This document shows positions 40,871-48,582 of a stretch of DNA of 64,000 bases, piece by piece. The notes beneath the pieces were generated by a model that worked only from the letters and a program-made list of their open reading frames with translations, had not been told where the DNA came from and did not search any database. The stretch spans positions 23,799 to 87,798 of the forward strand of contig NZ_PNRE01000003.1 of NCBI RefSeq assembly GCF_002879645.1, read 5' to 3'. The stretch is from Halomonas heilongjiangensis. Lineage in GTDB: Bacteria; Pseudomonadota; Gammaproteobacteria; Pseudomonadales; Halomonadaceae. Numbering within the stretch: the first letter of the stretch is position 1; each line of letters starts with the position of its first letter. A program made the position numbers and the translations under genes.

Positions 40871-41710
40871 ATGGTGATGCGTTTTCTCGTCGGGCTGGTG
40901 CTGGTCTATGCCCTGGTGGTGTCGCTGGCCTGGGGCTTCCAGAGCCGGCTGCTCTACCTGCCGCACCTGGGGCGCGAGCATGTCGGCACCCCGGCGGACC
41001 TGGGGCTGGCCTGGGAGCCGGTGACGCTGTCGACCGAGGATGGGCTGAGCCTGGACGCCTGGTGGATACCGGCGGACGCGCCCCGCGCCAGCCTGCTGTT
41101 CTTCCACGGCAATGCCGGCAATATCTCCCATCGGCTGGCGTCGATCGCACAGTTCCACCGGTTGGGGCTTTCGGTGCTGATCCTCGACTACCGCGGCTAC
41201 GGGCGCAGCGAGGGCAGCCCCTCCGAGGCAGGCACGGCGCGGGATGCCCGCGCCGGCTGGCGCTGGCTGGTGGAGGAGGCCGAGGCCCCGCCCGGGGAGG
41301 TCGTGCTGTTCGGCCGTTCGCTGGGGGCGGCGGTGGCGGCGGAACTGGCCAGTTCCCTGACCGGCGAGGCATCGCCGGCCGCGGTGATCCTCGAATCGCC
41401 GTTCCGCTCGGTGCCCAAGCTCGCCCAGCGCCTCTACCCCTTCCTGCCGGCACGCTGGCTGGTGCGCTTCGACTACGACACCGAAGCCTACGTCAGGCGC
41501 ATCGCGGCGCCGCTGCTGGTGATCCACAGCCGCGAGGACGAGATCATTCCCTTCGCCGAGGGCCGGCTGGTGTTCGCGGCGGCCGGCGAGCCCAAGCGAC
41601 TGCTGGAGATCCGCGGCGGTCACAATACCGGCTTCGTCGACAGCGAGCCGGACTACTCGGCGGGGATCGATGCCTTCCTGAGCGAAGAGGCGGGGCTGGA
41701 GCGGCCGTAA
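40871..41710 (+). CDS. Alpha/beta hydrolase (BEM46/YfhR-like)
   Basis: 279 aa. Residues 1-22 are a membrane anchor (FLVGLVLVYALVVSLAWGF). The hydrolase core shows SLLFFHGNAGNISHRL (oxyanion HGN), DYRGYGRSEGSP, the nucleophile elbow LFGRSLGAAVA, the acid in IHSREDEIIPF and the base in IRGGHNTGF. This order matches the BEM46/ABHD13/YfhR group of membrane-associated serine hydrolases of unknown substrate. Follows the MenA-like gene by 25 bp with its own GGAGGT ribosome site. Confidence 0.9.
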   Translation: MVMRFLVGLVLVYALVVSLAWGFQSRLLYLPHLGREHVGTPADLGLAWEPVTLSTEDGLSLDAWWIPADAPRASLLFFHGNAGNISHRLASIAQFHRLGLSVLILDYRGYGRSEGSPSEAGTARDARAGWRWLVEEAEAPPGEVVLFGRSLGAAVAAELASSLTGEASPAAVILESPFRSVPKLAQRLYPFLPARWLVRFDYDTEAYVRRIAAPLLVIHSREDEIIPFAEGRLVFAAAGEPKRLLEIRGGHNTGFVDSEPDYSAGIDAFLSEEAGLERP

Positions 41711-41721
41711 GCCGGCCGCTC
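41699..41721. terminator. Hairpin spanning the hydrolase stop codon
   Basis: GAGCGGCCG and CGGCCGCTC form a perfect 9-bp stem around TAAGC, which includes the stop of the hydrolase gene. It lies between convergent genes. No U tract. Confidence 0.45.
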
Positions 41722-41764
41722 GTCGTTCGGGAAGGGGCCGCTGCCGAAACGGCTCGGCAGGACG

Positions 41765-42487
41765 CTACCCGGCCACCTCGGCGTTGTGGAAGACGTTCTG
41801 CACGTCGTCGAGGTCGTTGAGGCTGTCGAGCAGCCTCTCGAACATGGCCACGTCGTCGCCCTCGACCGGGGTCACGGTCTGGGGCACGAACTGGATCTCG
41901 TCGACCTCGAAGTCGAGCTCGCCGAAGGCGTCGAGCAGCGCCTGCTTGGCCTTGGCGTACTCGGTATGGGGGGCGAAGACGGTGATGCGGCCGTCCTCGT
42001 TCTCGATGTCGGTCACGTCGACATCGGCCTCCATCAGCGCCTCGAGGGCGGCTTCCTCGTCGCTGCCGGCGAAGGCGAGGATGGCGCAGTGGTCGAACAT
42101 GTGGCTGACGCTGCCCGGGGTACCGAGCTTGCTCTTGGCCTTGTTGAAGCAGGCGCGCACGTCGCCGAAGGTACGGTTGGGGTTGTCGGTCAGGCAATCG
42201 ACGATGACCATGCAGTTGCCGGGACCGAAGCCCTCGTAGCGGGCCGGGGAGAAGTCCTCGCCGCCGACGCCGCTGGCCTTGTCCAGCGCCTTCTCGATCA
42301 CGTGGCTGGGCACCTGGTCCTTCTTGGCGCGCTCGATCAGGCCGCGCAGGCTCAGGTTGCCGGCGGGATCGGTGCCACCCTGCTTGGCGACCACGTAGAT
42401 CTCGCGGCCGTACTTGCTGTACACCTTGGTCTTGGCGGCGGCCGTCTTGGCCATGGATTCCTTGCGGTTCTGGAAGGCCCTACCCAT
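41765..42487 (-). CDS. YebC/PmpR family protein, YeeN type
   Basis: 240 aa. Begins [20 protein letters not shown], then [62 protein letters not shown], and the middle and C-terminal domains ([43 protein letters not shown]). The insertion pattern fits YeeN rather than YebC of E. coli. Family members bind DNA or the ribosome; recent work on YebC points to help with translation of proline-rich stretches. Single gene, convergent with the hydrolase. Confidence 0.93.
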   Translation of the reverse strand: MGRAFQNRKESMAKTAAAKTKVYSKYGREIYVVAKQGGTDPAGNLSLRGLIERAKKDQVPSHVIEKALDKASGVGGEDFSPARYEGFGPGNCMVIVDCLTDNPNRTFGDVRACFNKAKSKLGTPGSVSHMFDHCAILAFAGSDEEAALEALMEADVDVTDIENEDGRITVFAPHTEYAKAKQALLDAFGELDFEVDEIQFVPQTVTPVEGDDVAMFERLLDSLNDLDDVQNVFHNAEVAG

Positions 42488-42645
42488 ATCATTGTCCTGT
42501 TGCGTCTCACACGAGGCTGGATTCTACGAAACCGCACCGGACGCGAACAGGGATATTTTGCTCCCGGCCCGGGTGGCATGAGGCGAGGCATGGCTACACT
42601 GGCGATAGTCTTCCCGAGATGATTTCCCCCTTGCCGGAGCGCGTC

Positions 42646-43836
42646 ATGGATCATCACGCCTATCGCCACGCCCTCGCCGCGCATCTCGCCGCAAGCGAGC
42701 TGCCCTTTCCCCCCGCCGAGTTCGCGGCGCGCCTGTCCCGGGTGCGTGGGGCCATGGGGGCGGCGGGGCTCGAGGCGCTGCTGCTCACCGACCCCGCCGA
42801 CATCTTCTACCTGACCGGCTACCACACCTTCGAGGTCTCGGTGCACACCTGTCTGGTCGTCTCCAGCGACCGCCTGGTGCTGCAGGTGCCCTCCATCGAG
42901 ACTGGCCCGGCGGTGGTGACGGCGACGGTCGACGAGATCCTCGGCTACCGCTGGGAGGGTGTCGAAGAGGTGATCGAGCCGCTGACCGAGACCCTGGCAC
43001 CGTTCCATGCCATCGGCCTGGATGCCTTCGGTGCCGGCTTGCGCCACGGCGTCATCCGCGAGCTGCAGGCACGCCTCGGCGCCGGGCGCTTCAGTGACGA
43101 CGGCGGCGAACTGCTTGATCGTCTGCGCATCGTCAAGTCGCCGGCGGAGCTCGACTGCCTGCGCGAGAGCGCGCGGCTCACGTCCGAAGGCCTGCGCGCG
43201 GCGATCGCGATCATCGCGCCGGGTGTCACCGACAACGAGGTGGCCGCGGAGGGCAGCCGGGCACTGCTGGCGGCCGGCAGCGAGTTCATGAGCCTGCAGC
43301 CCATCGTCACCGCCGGCCGCCGCATCAGCGTCATCCACGTCAACCACAAGCGTAACGTGATCGGCGAGGACGAGCCGGTGTTCCTCGAGTTCGGCGCCGC
43401 CTTCCAGCGCTATACCGCGCCGATGATGCGGACCGCCGTGGCCGGCCGGGCGAGCCCGGAGATGCAGGCGCTGCGCGACGTCTGCCGGGCGCTGTATGAG
43501 GTGCTGCTGCGCGAGATGCGCCCGGGCACTAGCTTCGACGCCGCCGCCCGGGCCGCCGAGGCGGTGCTGGCGCCCCACGCCGCCCGGGTGTTCCACTCCG
43601 GGGTGTTCGGCTATGCGGTGGGCGCCCAGTTCCCGCCCAGCTGGGTCGAGGGCACCGGCTACATCGCCCGGGGCCAGCACCGCGAGTTCGCGGCCGACAT
43701 GGTCTTCCACCTGCCGCTCTGCCTGCGCCTGCCGGGCGAGTGGGGCATCGGCCTGAGCGATACCGTACGGGTCACGCCCGAGGGAGGCGTGCCGCTCACC
43801 GACAACGACTGGCGGCTGCATGAGTGGGAGGACTGA
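42646..43836 (+). CDS. M24 family (creatinase/ectoine hydrolase-like) protein lacking metal ligands
   Basis: 396 aa from ATG 42646 (MDHHAYRHALAAHL), chosen for a GGAG seven bases upstream; ATG 42619 is possible. N-terminal creatinase domain (RLSRVRGAMGAAGLEALLLT, DIFYLTGYHTF), then the pita-bread domain (RIVKSPAELDCLRESARLT, APGVTDNEVAAEG). In metallo-M24 enzymes two Asp residues stand in DxG...D; here the segment is VFLEFGAAFQRYTAPMMRT, with Glu for the first and no Asp at the second. This resembles creatinase and DoeA-like ectoine hydrolase, which work without metal through His and Glu. HSGVFGYAVG carries a conserved His. Probably a C-N hydrolase rather than a peptidase. Confidence 0.85.
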   Translation: MDHHAYRHALAAHLAASELPFPPAEFAARLSRVRGAMGAAGLEALLLTDPADIFYLTGYHTFEVSVHTCLVVSSDRLVLQVPSIETGPAVVTATVDEILGYRWEGVEEVIEPLTETLAPFHAIGLDAFGAGLRHGVIRELQARLGAGRFSDDGGELLDRLRIVKSPAELDCLRESARLTSEGLRAAIAIIAPGVTDNEVAAEGSRALLAAGSEFMSLQPIVTAGRRISVIHVNHKRNVIGEDEPVFLEFGAAFQRYTAPMMRTAVAGRASPEMQALRDVCRALYEVLLREMRPGTSFDAAARAAEAVLAPHAARVFHSGVFGYAVGAQFPPSWVEGTGYIARGQHREFAADMVFHLPLCLRLPGEWGIGLSDTVRVTPEGGVPLTDNDWRLHEWED

Positions 43837-43937
43837 CCGACTTCGGCACGGGTGCGTCGCCGGCGCCACCGGCTGCAATCGTCTGATGGGTGGCTACCGG
43901 CTCGCGCGGCGTTTCTTCGATGAGCTGGTGGCCCCGC

Positions 43938-45299
43938 TCAGGGAGGCGGCTCCCCCTCGCCGGCGACGACCTGTACCGTGGTCGACAGCGTCATCGGGCC
44001 GCCTTCATCCTGGGCGAACTCCAGTTCGCCGAACAGCGCGGCGTAGCCCTCGTTCGGTCGTGGCAGGGTGATCGTGAAGGCATCGCCATCCGGCTGCATC
44101 GGCCGGGGCTCCCAGCGTGCCTCGCGGAAGTCACGCTCGGGCGCCCGGGCGACCCAGGCCCGGGCCTGGGCGGGGGCGGGACTCGCGGTGACCCGCAGCG
44201 TGACGTCATCCCCCTCGTGGTGATAGTCCCACTGCAGGTCGGGCAGCGGCCGGCCCTGGGCCGCGTGCCGGTGGAGGGCGCTCAGGGTCGGCACCAGCCG
44301 GCCGACGTCGCGGGCCCGGTGGCCCTGGTTGGGCAGGTAGAGCACGTAGCGCGGCTCGGGCAGCGCCGTCCAGTAGAGGTTCAGGGCATCGACCGGCCAG
44401 TAGGCGTCGTTGGTGGCGAGCACCAGCAGCTTGGGCTGGGTGAGGGCGTCGCGGTAGTGGTAGGGGTCGACCAGGGCCTGGAGACGGCGGCCGGCCGCGC
44501 TGGCCAGCTGCCGGTCGAGGCCTCGCTCGGTGTAGTCGGCCAGTTGCGGGGAGAGTTCGCCCCATACCGCGCGCTGGTGGTCGAGCTGGGGCTCCATGTC
44601 GAGGATGTCGAAGACCATCGGGGCCAGCGCCGTGACGCGTGCATCCACCGCGGCGGTCAGCCAGGTGGTCCAGCCACGCTTGGAGGCGCCGGTGACGGTG
44701 AAGGCCTCGATGGGCTGTTCCCAGCCGTGGCTGAGCGACTGCAGCGCGTCCATGGCGCGCACGGCGCTGTTGACCATGGGCAGCAGCAGCGGCCAGTCGC
44801 TGTCGTCGGGATCCTCCAGGAAGCGCGAGAAGCTCAGGGCGATCAGGGCGTCCTCGCTCAGGCCGTCGAACAGCGGCTGGAAGGGCACCTGGCGCAGCAC
44901 CGCCACCGGGGTATCCAGTGCCCGCGCCAGGGCGACGAACAGCGGGGCTTCCCGGGGTGGGTCGTGGGACGGTTCGCCCTCCCGGGGCCAGGTGCCGCTG
45001 CCGATGAACAGCAGGGCCTGCGAGGCGCCCCGACCGCCGGTGGGGTCGATGAGCCATAGCTGGTGTCGCCACTCCGTGTCGCGCCAGCGCTGGGAGACCA
45101 GTCGTATCAGGGTGGTGTCGGTGCCGAGCAGCTTCGCCTGCCGCTCCACCCGCCAGGCGAAGCTGTCGTCGGGGGTCGCGACATAGGCCGCCAGCGGGGA
45201 GTCGGGCGGCGGCGTGGCACTCTCGGCACCGGCGTTGCCGGCGGTCATCAGGGCGCTGCAGCAGAGGGCCGCGAGCCACAGTCGTCGAGGAGTTCGCAT
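43938..45299 (-). CDS. PhoPQ-activated pathogenicity-related (PqaA) family protein
   Basis: 453 aa. Signal peptide 1-25 (LWLAALCCSALMTAGNAGA); ATG 45299 is preferred over 45314. Alpha/beta-hydrolase-like family: ALLFIGSGTWP, FTVTGASKRGWTTWLTAAVD with the nucleophile Ser in GASKRG, MVFDILDMEPQLDHQ, LVLATNDAYWPVDALNLYW with the likely Asp, and YLPNQGHRARD with the His. A C-terminal beta domain (~370-450) follows. Named after a PhoPQ-activated Salmonella gene linked to antimicrobial-peptide survival; the biochemical substrate is unknown. Periplasmic. Single gene on the minus strand. Confidence 0.9.
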   Translation of the reverse strand: MRTPRRLWLAALCCSALMTAGNAGAESATPPPDSPLAAYVATPDDSFAWRVERQAKLLGTDTTLIRLVSQRWRDTEWRHQLWLIDPTGGRGASQALLFIGSGTWPREGEPSHDPPREAPLFVALARALDTPVAVLRQVPFQPLFDGLSEDALIALSFSRFLEDPDDSDWPLLLPMVNSAVRAMDALQSLSHGWEQPIEAFTVTGASKRGWTTWLTAAVDARVTALAPMVFDILDMEPQLDHQRAVWGELSPQLADYTERGLDRQLASAAGRRLQALVDPYHYRDALTQPKLLVLATNDAYWPVDALNLYWTALPEPRYVLYLPNQGHRARDVGRLVPTLSALHRHAAQGRPLPDLQWDYHHEGDDVTLRVTASPAPAQARAWVARAPERDFREARWEPRPMQPDGDAFTITLPRPNEGYAALFGELEFAQDEGGPMTLSTTVQVVAGEGEPPP

Positions 45300-45423
45300 C
45301 GCCGCTACCTGCATCGTGGGGCCTGCCCTTGAGCATAGGCCGGGAAGGCGGCGGGCGAGACGCCCTACAGGAAACTCCGGACAACGGAAAGCGCTCGGCG
45401 ACCTGGCGATGCCATCCTGAAGG

Positions 45424-45454
45424 AGAGGGCCCGTCCCGAGCGGACGGGCCCTCT
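45424..45454 (-). terminator. Long perfect hairpin after the FAD oxidase gene
   Basis: AGAGGGCCCGTCC and GGACGGGCCCTCT pair perfectly over 13 bp with loop CGAGC, 5 bp past the stop of the minus-strand gene ending at 45459. U tract is weak on the minus strand. Very stable and likely a terminator. Confidence 0.6.
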
Positions 45455-45458
45455 GTCG

Positions 45459-46898
45459 TCACGCCGTCCTGGCCAGCGCCGCGGGGGCGATGTTCTGGTT
45501 CATGCGGAACAGGTTGTCGGGGTCGAAGCGCTGCTTGAGCTGCTGGAGCCTGGCGTAGTTCTGGGCATAGGCGCTGTCGACGCGGCTCTCCTCGTCCTCG
45601 GTCAGGAAGTTGACGTAGCCGCCGCCGGTGGCGAATGGCGCGGTGTCGCGGAAGACCCCGCGGGCCCAGTCGCGCACCTTGTCATCGTCGGCGGCATCCT
45701 GCCAGCGGCCGTGGACGTTCATCACGAAGTTGGCGTCGCGTCCGGCGTAGGCGGTGTCCGTCTCCGCGACCTCGCCCATTGCGCCGCCGAGCTGGGCGAT
45801 GAAGGCCTCGCACTCGGGGCCGGGCAGGTTCGAGGCGCCGTGGATCAGCGCGTCGATCAGCTCATCGCCGATCTCGGCGAAGTTATGGGACTTCCAGTAG
45901 TTGCGCGCGCCGGGGGTCAGCAGCGGGTCGAAGGCGGTCTGGAAGCCGGCATAGGGCTGCGTGCCGAGCATGCTGCCGACCGGCTCGCCGAATTCGAGCA
46001 CCCTGGCCGCCAGGCGCTCGCCCTCGTCGGGGTCGCCGTTGTGGACCAGCGCGAAGACCACGACTTCCTTGCCATGGATCGATTCGGGCAGGAAGGGCAG
46101 GGGCGGGGCCTGGCGCAGTACCGTCCAGACGCTGAGTTCCCGGGGGGCGCCGGCGGCGAAGTCGCGCCAGGCCTGCAATACCCGTCGCGCCTGGGCGAAG
46201 GGGTAGACGACCAGGCCGGCGTAGACCTGGGGCCCCACGGGGTGGAGCCGGAACTCGAAGGAGGTCACCACGCCGAAGTTGCCGCCGCCGCCGCGAATGG
46301 CCCAGAACAACTCGGGCTCCTCGGTGGCCGAGACGACCCGCAGTTGGCCGTCGGCGGTCACCACGTCGGCGGAGAGCAGGTTGTCGATGGTCATGCCGTA
46401 CTTGCGGGTCAGCCAGCCGAAGCCGCCGCCCAGGCACAGGCCGGCCACCCCGGTCGTGGAGTTGATGCCGAGCGGCGTCGCCAGCCCGACGCCCTGGGCC
46501 TCGTGGTCGAGGTCGCCGAGCAGCGCGCCGGCGCCGACCCGCGCCGTGCGCTGCTCCGGGTCGACGCGCACGGTGCGCATGAGCGACAGGTCGATCATCA
46601 GGGCGCCGTCGGCGACGGCGTTGCCGGCGATGTGGTGGCCGCCACTGCGCACGCTCAGCAGCATGCGGTGGGTCCGGGCGAAGTCGACCGCATGGCGCAC
46701 GTCCTGGGCCCCGAGGCAGCGGGCGATGAGCGCCGGGTGGCGGTCGACCATGCCGTTCCAGACGCGACGCGCCTGCTCGTAGTCCGCATCGGCGGCGGTG
46801 AGTATGCCGCCACGAATGCCCTGGGCGAGTGCATCGAGTTCATCGGGCGACAGCGCGGCGCGGCTGCCGTCGAGGGTCTGATAGGTCAGGTGTTGCAT
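45459..46898 (-). CDS. FAD-binding (BBE-like) oxidoreductase
   Basis: 479 aa from ATG 46898 (MQHLTYQTLDG), with AAGGAG six bases upstream. VAO/PCMH-type FAD domain: RSGGHHIAGNAVADGALMID contains the His that usually links covalently to FAD, GVGLATPLGINSTTGVAGLC and LGGGFGWLTRKYGMTIDNLL follow, then ELFWAIRGGGGNFGVVTSFE. The C-terminal ARLQQLKQRFDPDNLFRMNQNI is the berberine-bridge-enzyme (BBE) tail, with the N-x-N motif near the flavin. Oxidises sugars, alcohols or alkaloid-like substrates with O2. Divergent from an AraC/cupin regulator that probably controls it. Confidence 0.92.
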   Translation of the reverse strand: MQHLTYQTLDGSRAALSPDELDALAQGIRGGILTAADADYEQARRVWNGMVDRHPALIARCLGAQDVRHAVDFARTHRMLLSVRSGGHHIAGNAVADGALMIDLSLMRTVRVDPEQRTARVGAGALLGDLDHEAQGVGLATPLGINSTTGVAGLCLGGGFGWLTRKYGMTIDNLLSADVVTADGQLRVVSATEEPELFWAIRGGGGNFGVVTSFEFRLHPVGPQVYAGLVVYPFAQARRVLQAWRDFAAGAPRELSVWTVLRQAPPLPFLPESIHGKEVVVFALVHNGDPDEGERLAARVLEFGEPVGSMLGTQPYAGFQTAFDPLLTPGARNYWKSHNFAEIGDELIDALIHGASNLPGPECEAFIAQLGGAMGEVAETDTAYAGRDANFVMNVHGRWQDAADDDKVRDWARGVFRDTAPFATGGGYVNFLTEDEESRVDSAYAQNYARLQQLKQRFDPDNLFRMNQNIAPAALARTA

Positions 46899-47103
46899 GG
46901 GGTTCTCCTTGTCGATCATGCTCGCAACGGATGGGGGAGTGATGCTGCGAAGTGCAGTATGGGGAGTCGGGCGCCATCCTGACTGACCGGAACTCCTCGG
47001 CACTTGATCGGGAATCCGGTTTGTCATGGCGGCACGATGGATCGTCCGCAATACTGGTTCTGGCAGGGATGCATGCCCCTTCCCCACCACTCGCGAGGCG
47101 GAC

Positions 47104-48132
47104 ATGAGCCAGGACACCTTGTCTCAGGTGCTGCGCAGCGTCCGCCTGCGAGGGGCGGTGTTCTATCACGTCGAGGGCAGTACCCGTTGGGTGAGCGAGT
47201 CGCCCCCGGCCGCCGAGGTCGCCGCGCTGATCATGCCGGGGGTCGAGCACGTGATGGCCTACCATGTCCTCACCCACGGCGAATGCTGGGCCGCGGTGAT
47301 CGGTGACTCACCGGTGGCCCTGCGCGAGGGTGACGTGGTGATCTTCCCGCGGGGCGACCCACACGTCATGTCGAGCGAACCGGGCATGCGCGGGACGGTG
47401 GACCTGACGCCTTACGGGTTGCCGCGACCGGAGCAGCTGCCGTTCTTCGCCAGCCGGCAGGGCGAGTCCCTGTCGATGTCGCGCCTCGATCGCGAGAGCG
47501 AGCGGCACGCTGCGACCCTGGTATGCGGCTTCTTCGGCTGCGATGCGAATCCCTTCAACCCGCTGCTCGCCAGCCTGCCGCACCTGCTCCATGTACCCGC
47601 CAGGGCCGGCGCCGATGACGACTGGATCGCTCACTTCATCCGCTTTGCGCTCTCGGAGTCGACCGACAAGCGGCCCGGCGGCGAAGCGCTGCTCGAGCGG
47701 CTCAGCGAGGCGATGTTCGTCGAACTGATGCGCCGCTATCTCGAGGCGATGCCGGAAGAGCAGTCGAACTGGTTCGCCGGACTGCGCGATCGCCACGTGG
47801 GCCGCGCCCTGGCGCTGCTGCATCAGCGCCCGGGAGAGGCCTGGACGATCGACAAGCTCGCCGACTACGTCGGCCTGTCGCGCTCGGCCCTGCACGAACG
47901 CTTCGCGCGCTTCACCGGCCATGCGCCGATGCACTACCTGGCCAAGTGGCGCATGCAGGTGGCCGCCGGGCTGCTGCGCCAGTCGAGCGCCTCGGTGGCC
48001 TCGATCGCCCTGGAGGTCGGCTACGAGTCGGAGGCCGCGTTCAGTCGCGCCTTCCGGCGGGAGACCGGCCTGCCCCCGGCTACCTGGCGACGCGAGCAGA
48101 CCCGGCTGGCCGAGCGGGAGTCACTATACTGA
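47104..48132 (+). CDS. AraC-family regulator with N-terminal cupin domain
   Basis: 342 aa, ATG 47104 (MSQDTLSQVLRSVRLRGAVF). Same layout as the gene at 852: cupin domain (VMAYHVLTHGECWAAV, VVIFPRGDPHVMS) and a C-terminal pair of helix-turn-helix motifs (VGLSRSALHERFARFTGHAP, VASIALEVGYESEAAFSRAF). A cysteine pair in LVCGFFGCD in the linker, also seen in relatives, may sense redox. It is divergent from the FAD oxidase gene with 205 bp between, and so likely regulates that gene. Confidence 0.9.
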   Translation: MSQDTLSQVLRSVRLRGAVFYHVEGSTRWVSESPPAAEVAALIMPGVEHVMAYHVLTHGECWAAVIGDSPVALREGDVVIFPRGDPHVMSSEPGMRGTVDLTPYGLPRPEQLPFFASRQGESLSMSRLDRESERHAATLVCGFFGCDANPFNPLLASLPHLLHVPARAGADDDWIAHFIRFALSESTDKRPGGEALLERLSEAMFVELMRRYLEAMPEEQSNWFAGLRDRHVGRALALLHQRPGEAWTIDKLADYVGLSRSALHERFARFTGHAPMHYLAKWRMQVAAGLLRQSSASVASIALEVGYESEAAFSRAFRRETGLPPATWRREQTRLAERESLY

Positions 48133-48219
48133 GGAGGGTGAAGCGGGGGGCCGGCCCTCCCGCTGCTTGTCGCGGCGCCGGTGCGCACCTGCGAGCCGTC
48201 GCCGTCTCTGGAGGACGTC

Positions 48220-48438
48220 ATGACACAGACCGTCACGGCTGCCTATGGCAGCGCCATGAAGGCCACCAATGCGTACGATGAACTGGTGTCCGAGGGGTTT
48301 CCACGCGAGAAGCTGTACCTCGACAAGGAGACCAACCAGGTCAAGGTGATCATCCCGGACACCTCGAAGCCCGAAGCGGAAGAGATCCTGCGGCGCCATG
48401 GACCGGATGAGTTCTGGTCGCGGCCGTTCGAGGGCTGA
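48220..48438 (+). CDS. Small protein, stress-protein-like fold
   Basis: 72 aa. GGAGG lies six bases before ATG 48220. Sequence MTQTVTAAYGSAMKATNAYD followed by ELVSEGFPREKLYLDKETN and VKVIIPDTSKPEAEEILRRH forms a beta-alpha-beta-beta-alpha order. The AYGSAMKATNAYDELVSEGFPREKLYLD pattern, read in two pieces, recalls the first half of YflT/general-stress 17M-type domains (a gap is crossed by Y-x-x-x-x-A...L...GFP). No firm family assignment. Same direction as the TIR gene 144 bp later, but no evidence they are linked. Confidence 0.6.
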   Translation: MTQTVTAAYGSAMKATNAYDELVSEGFPREKLYLDKETNQVKVIIPDTSKPEAEEILRRHGPDEFWSRPFEG

Positions 48439-48582
48439 GGCAAGAGGAGTCCCCGTTGCCGGCGGTGGGGCATCGGGTCGGGACCGCTGGTGCAGGCCTG
48501 CTTCGCCATCGCGACGGCCGTGGCCGATGACGCCTGGGCCGGAGTCGGGAGGAGCGCCCCTGGCTGACACGGGGGCCGGGTG

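Noticed and set aside
37914..43836. Creatininase and creatinase-like genes as one creatinine pathway
   Set aside because: They are 4 kb apart with unrelated genes, terminators and opposite-strand genes between, and the M24 protein also resembles ectoine hydrolase.
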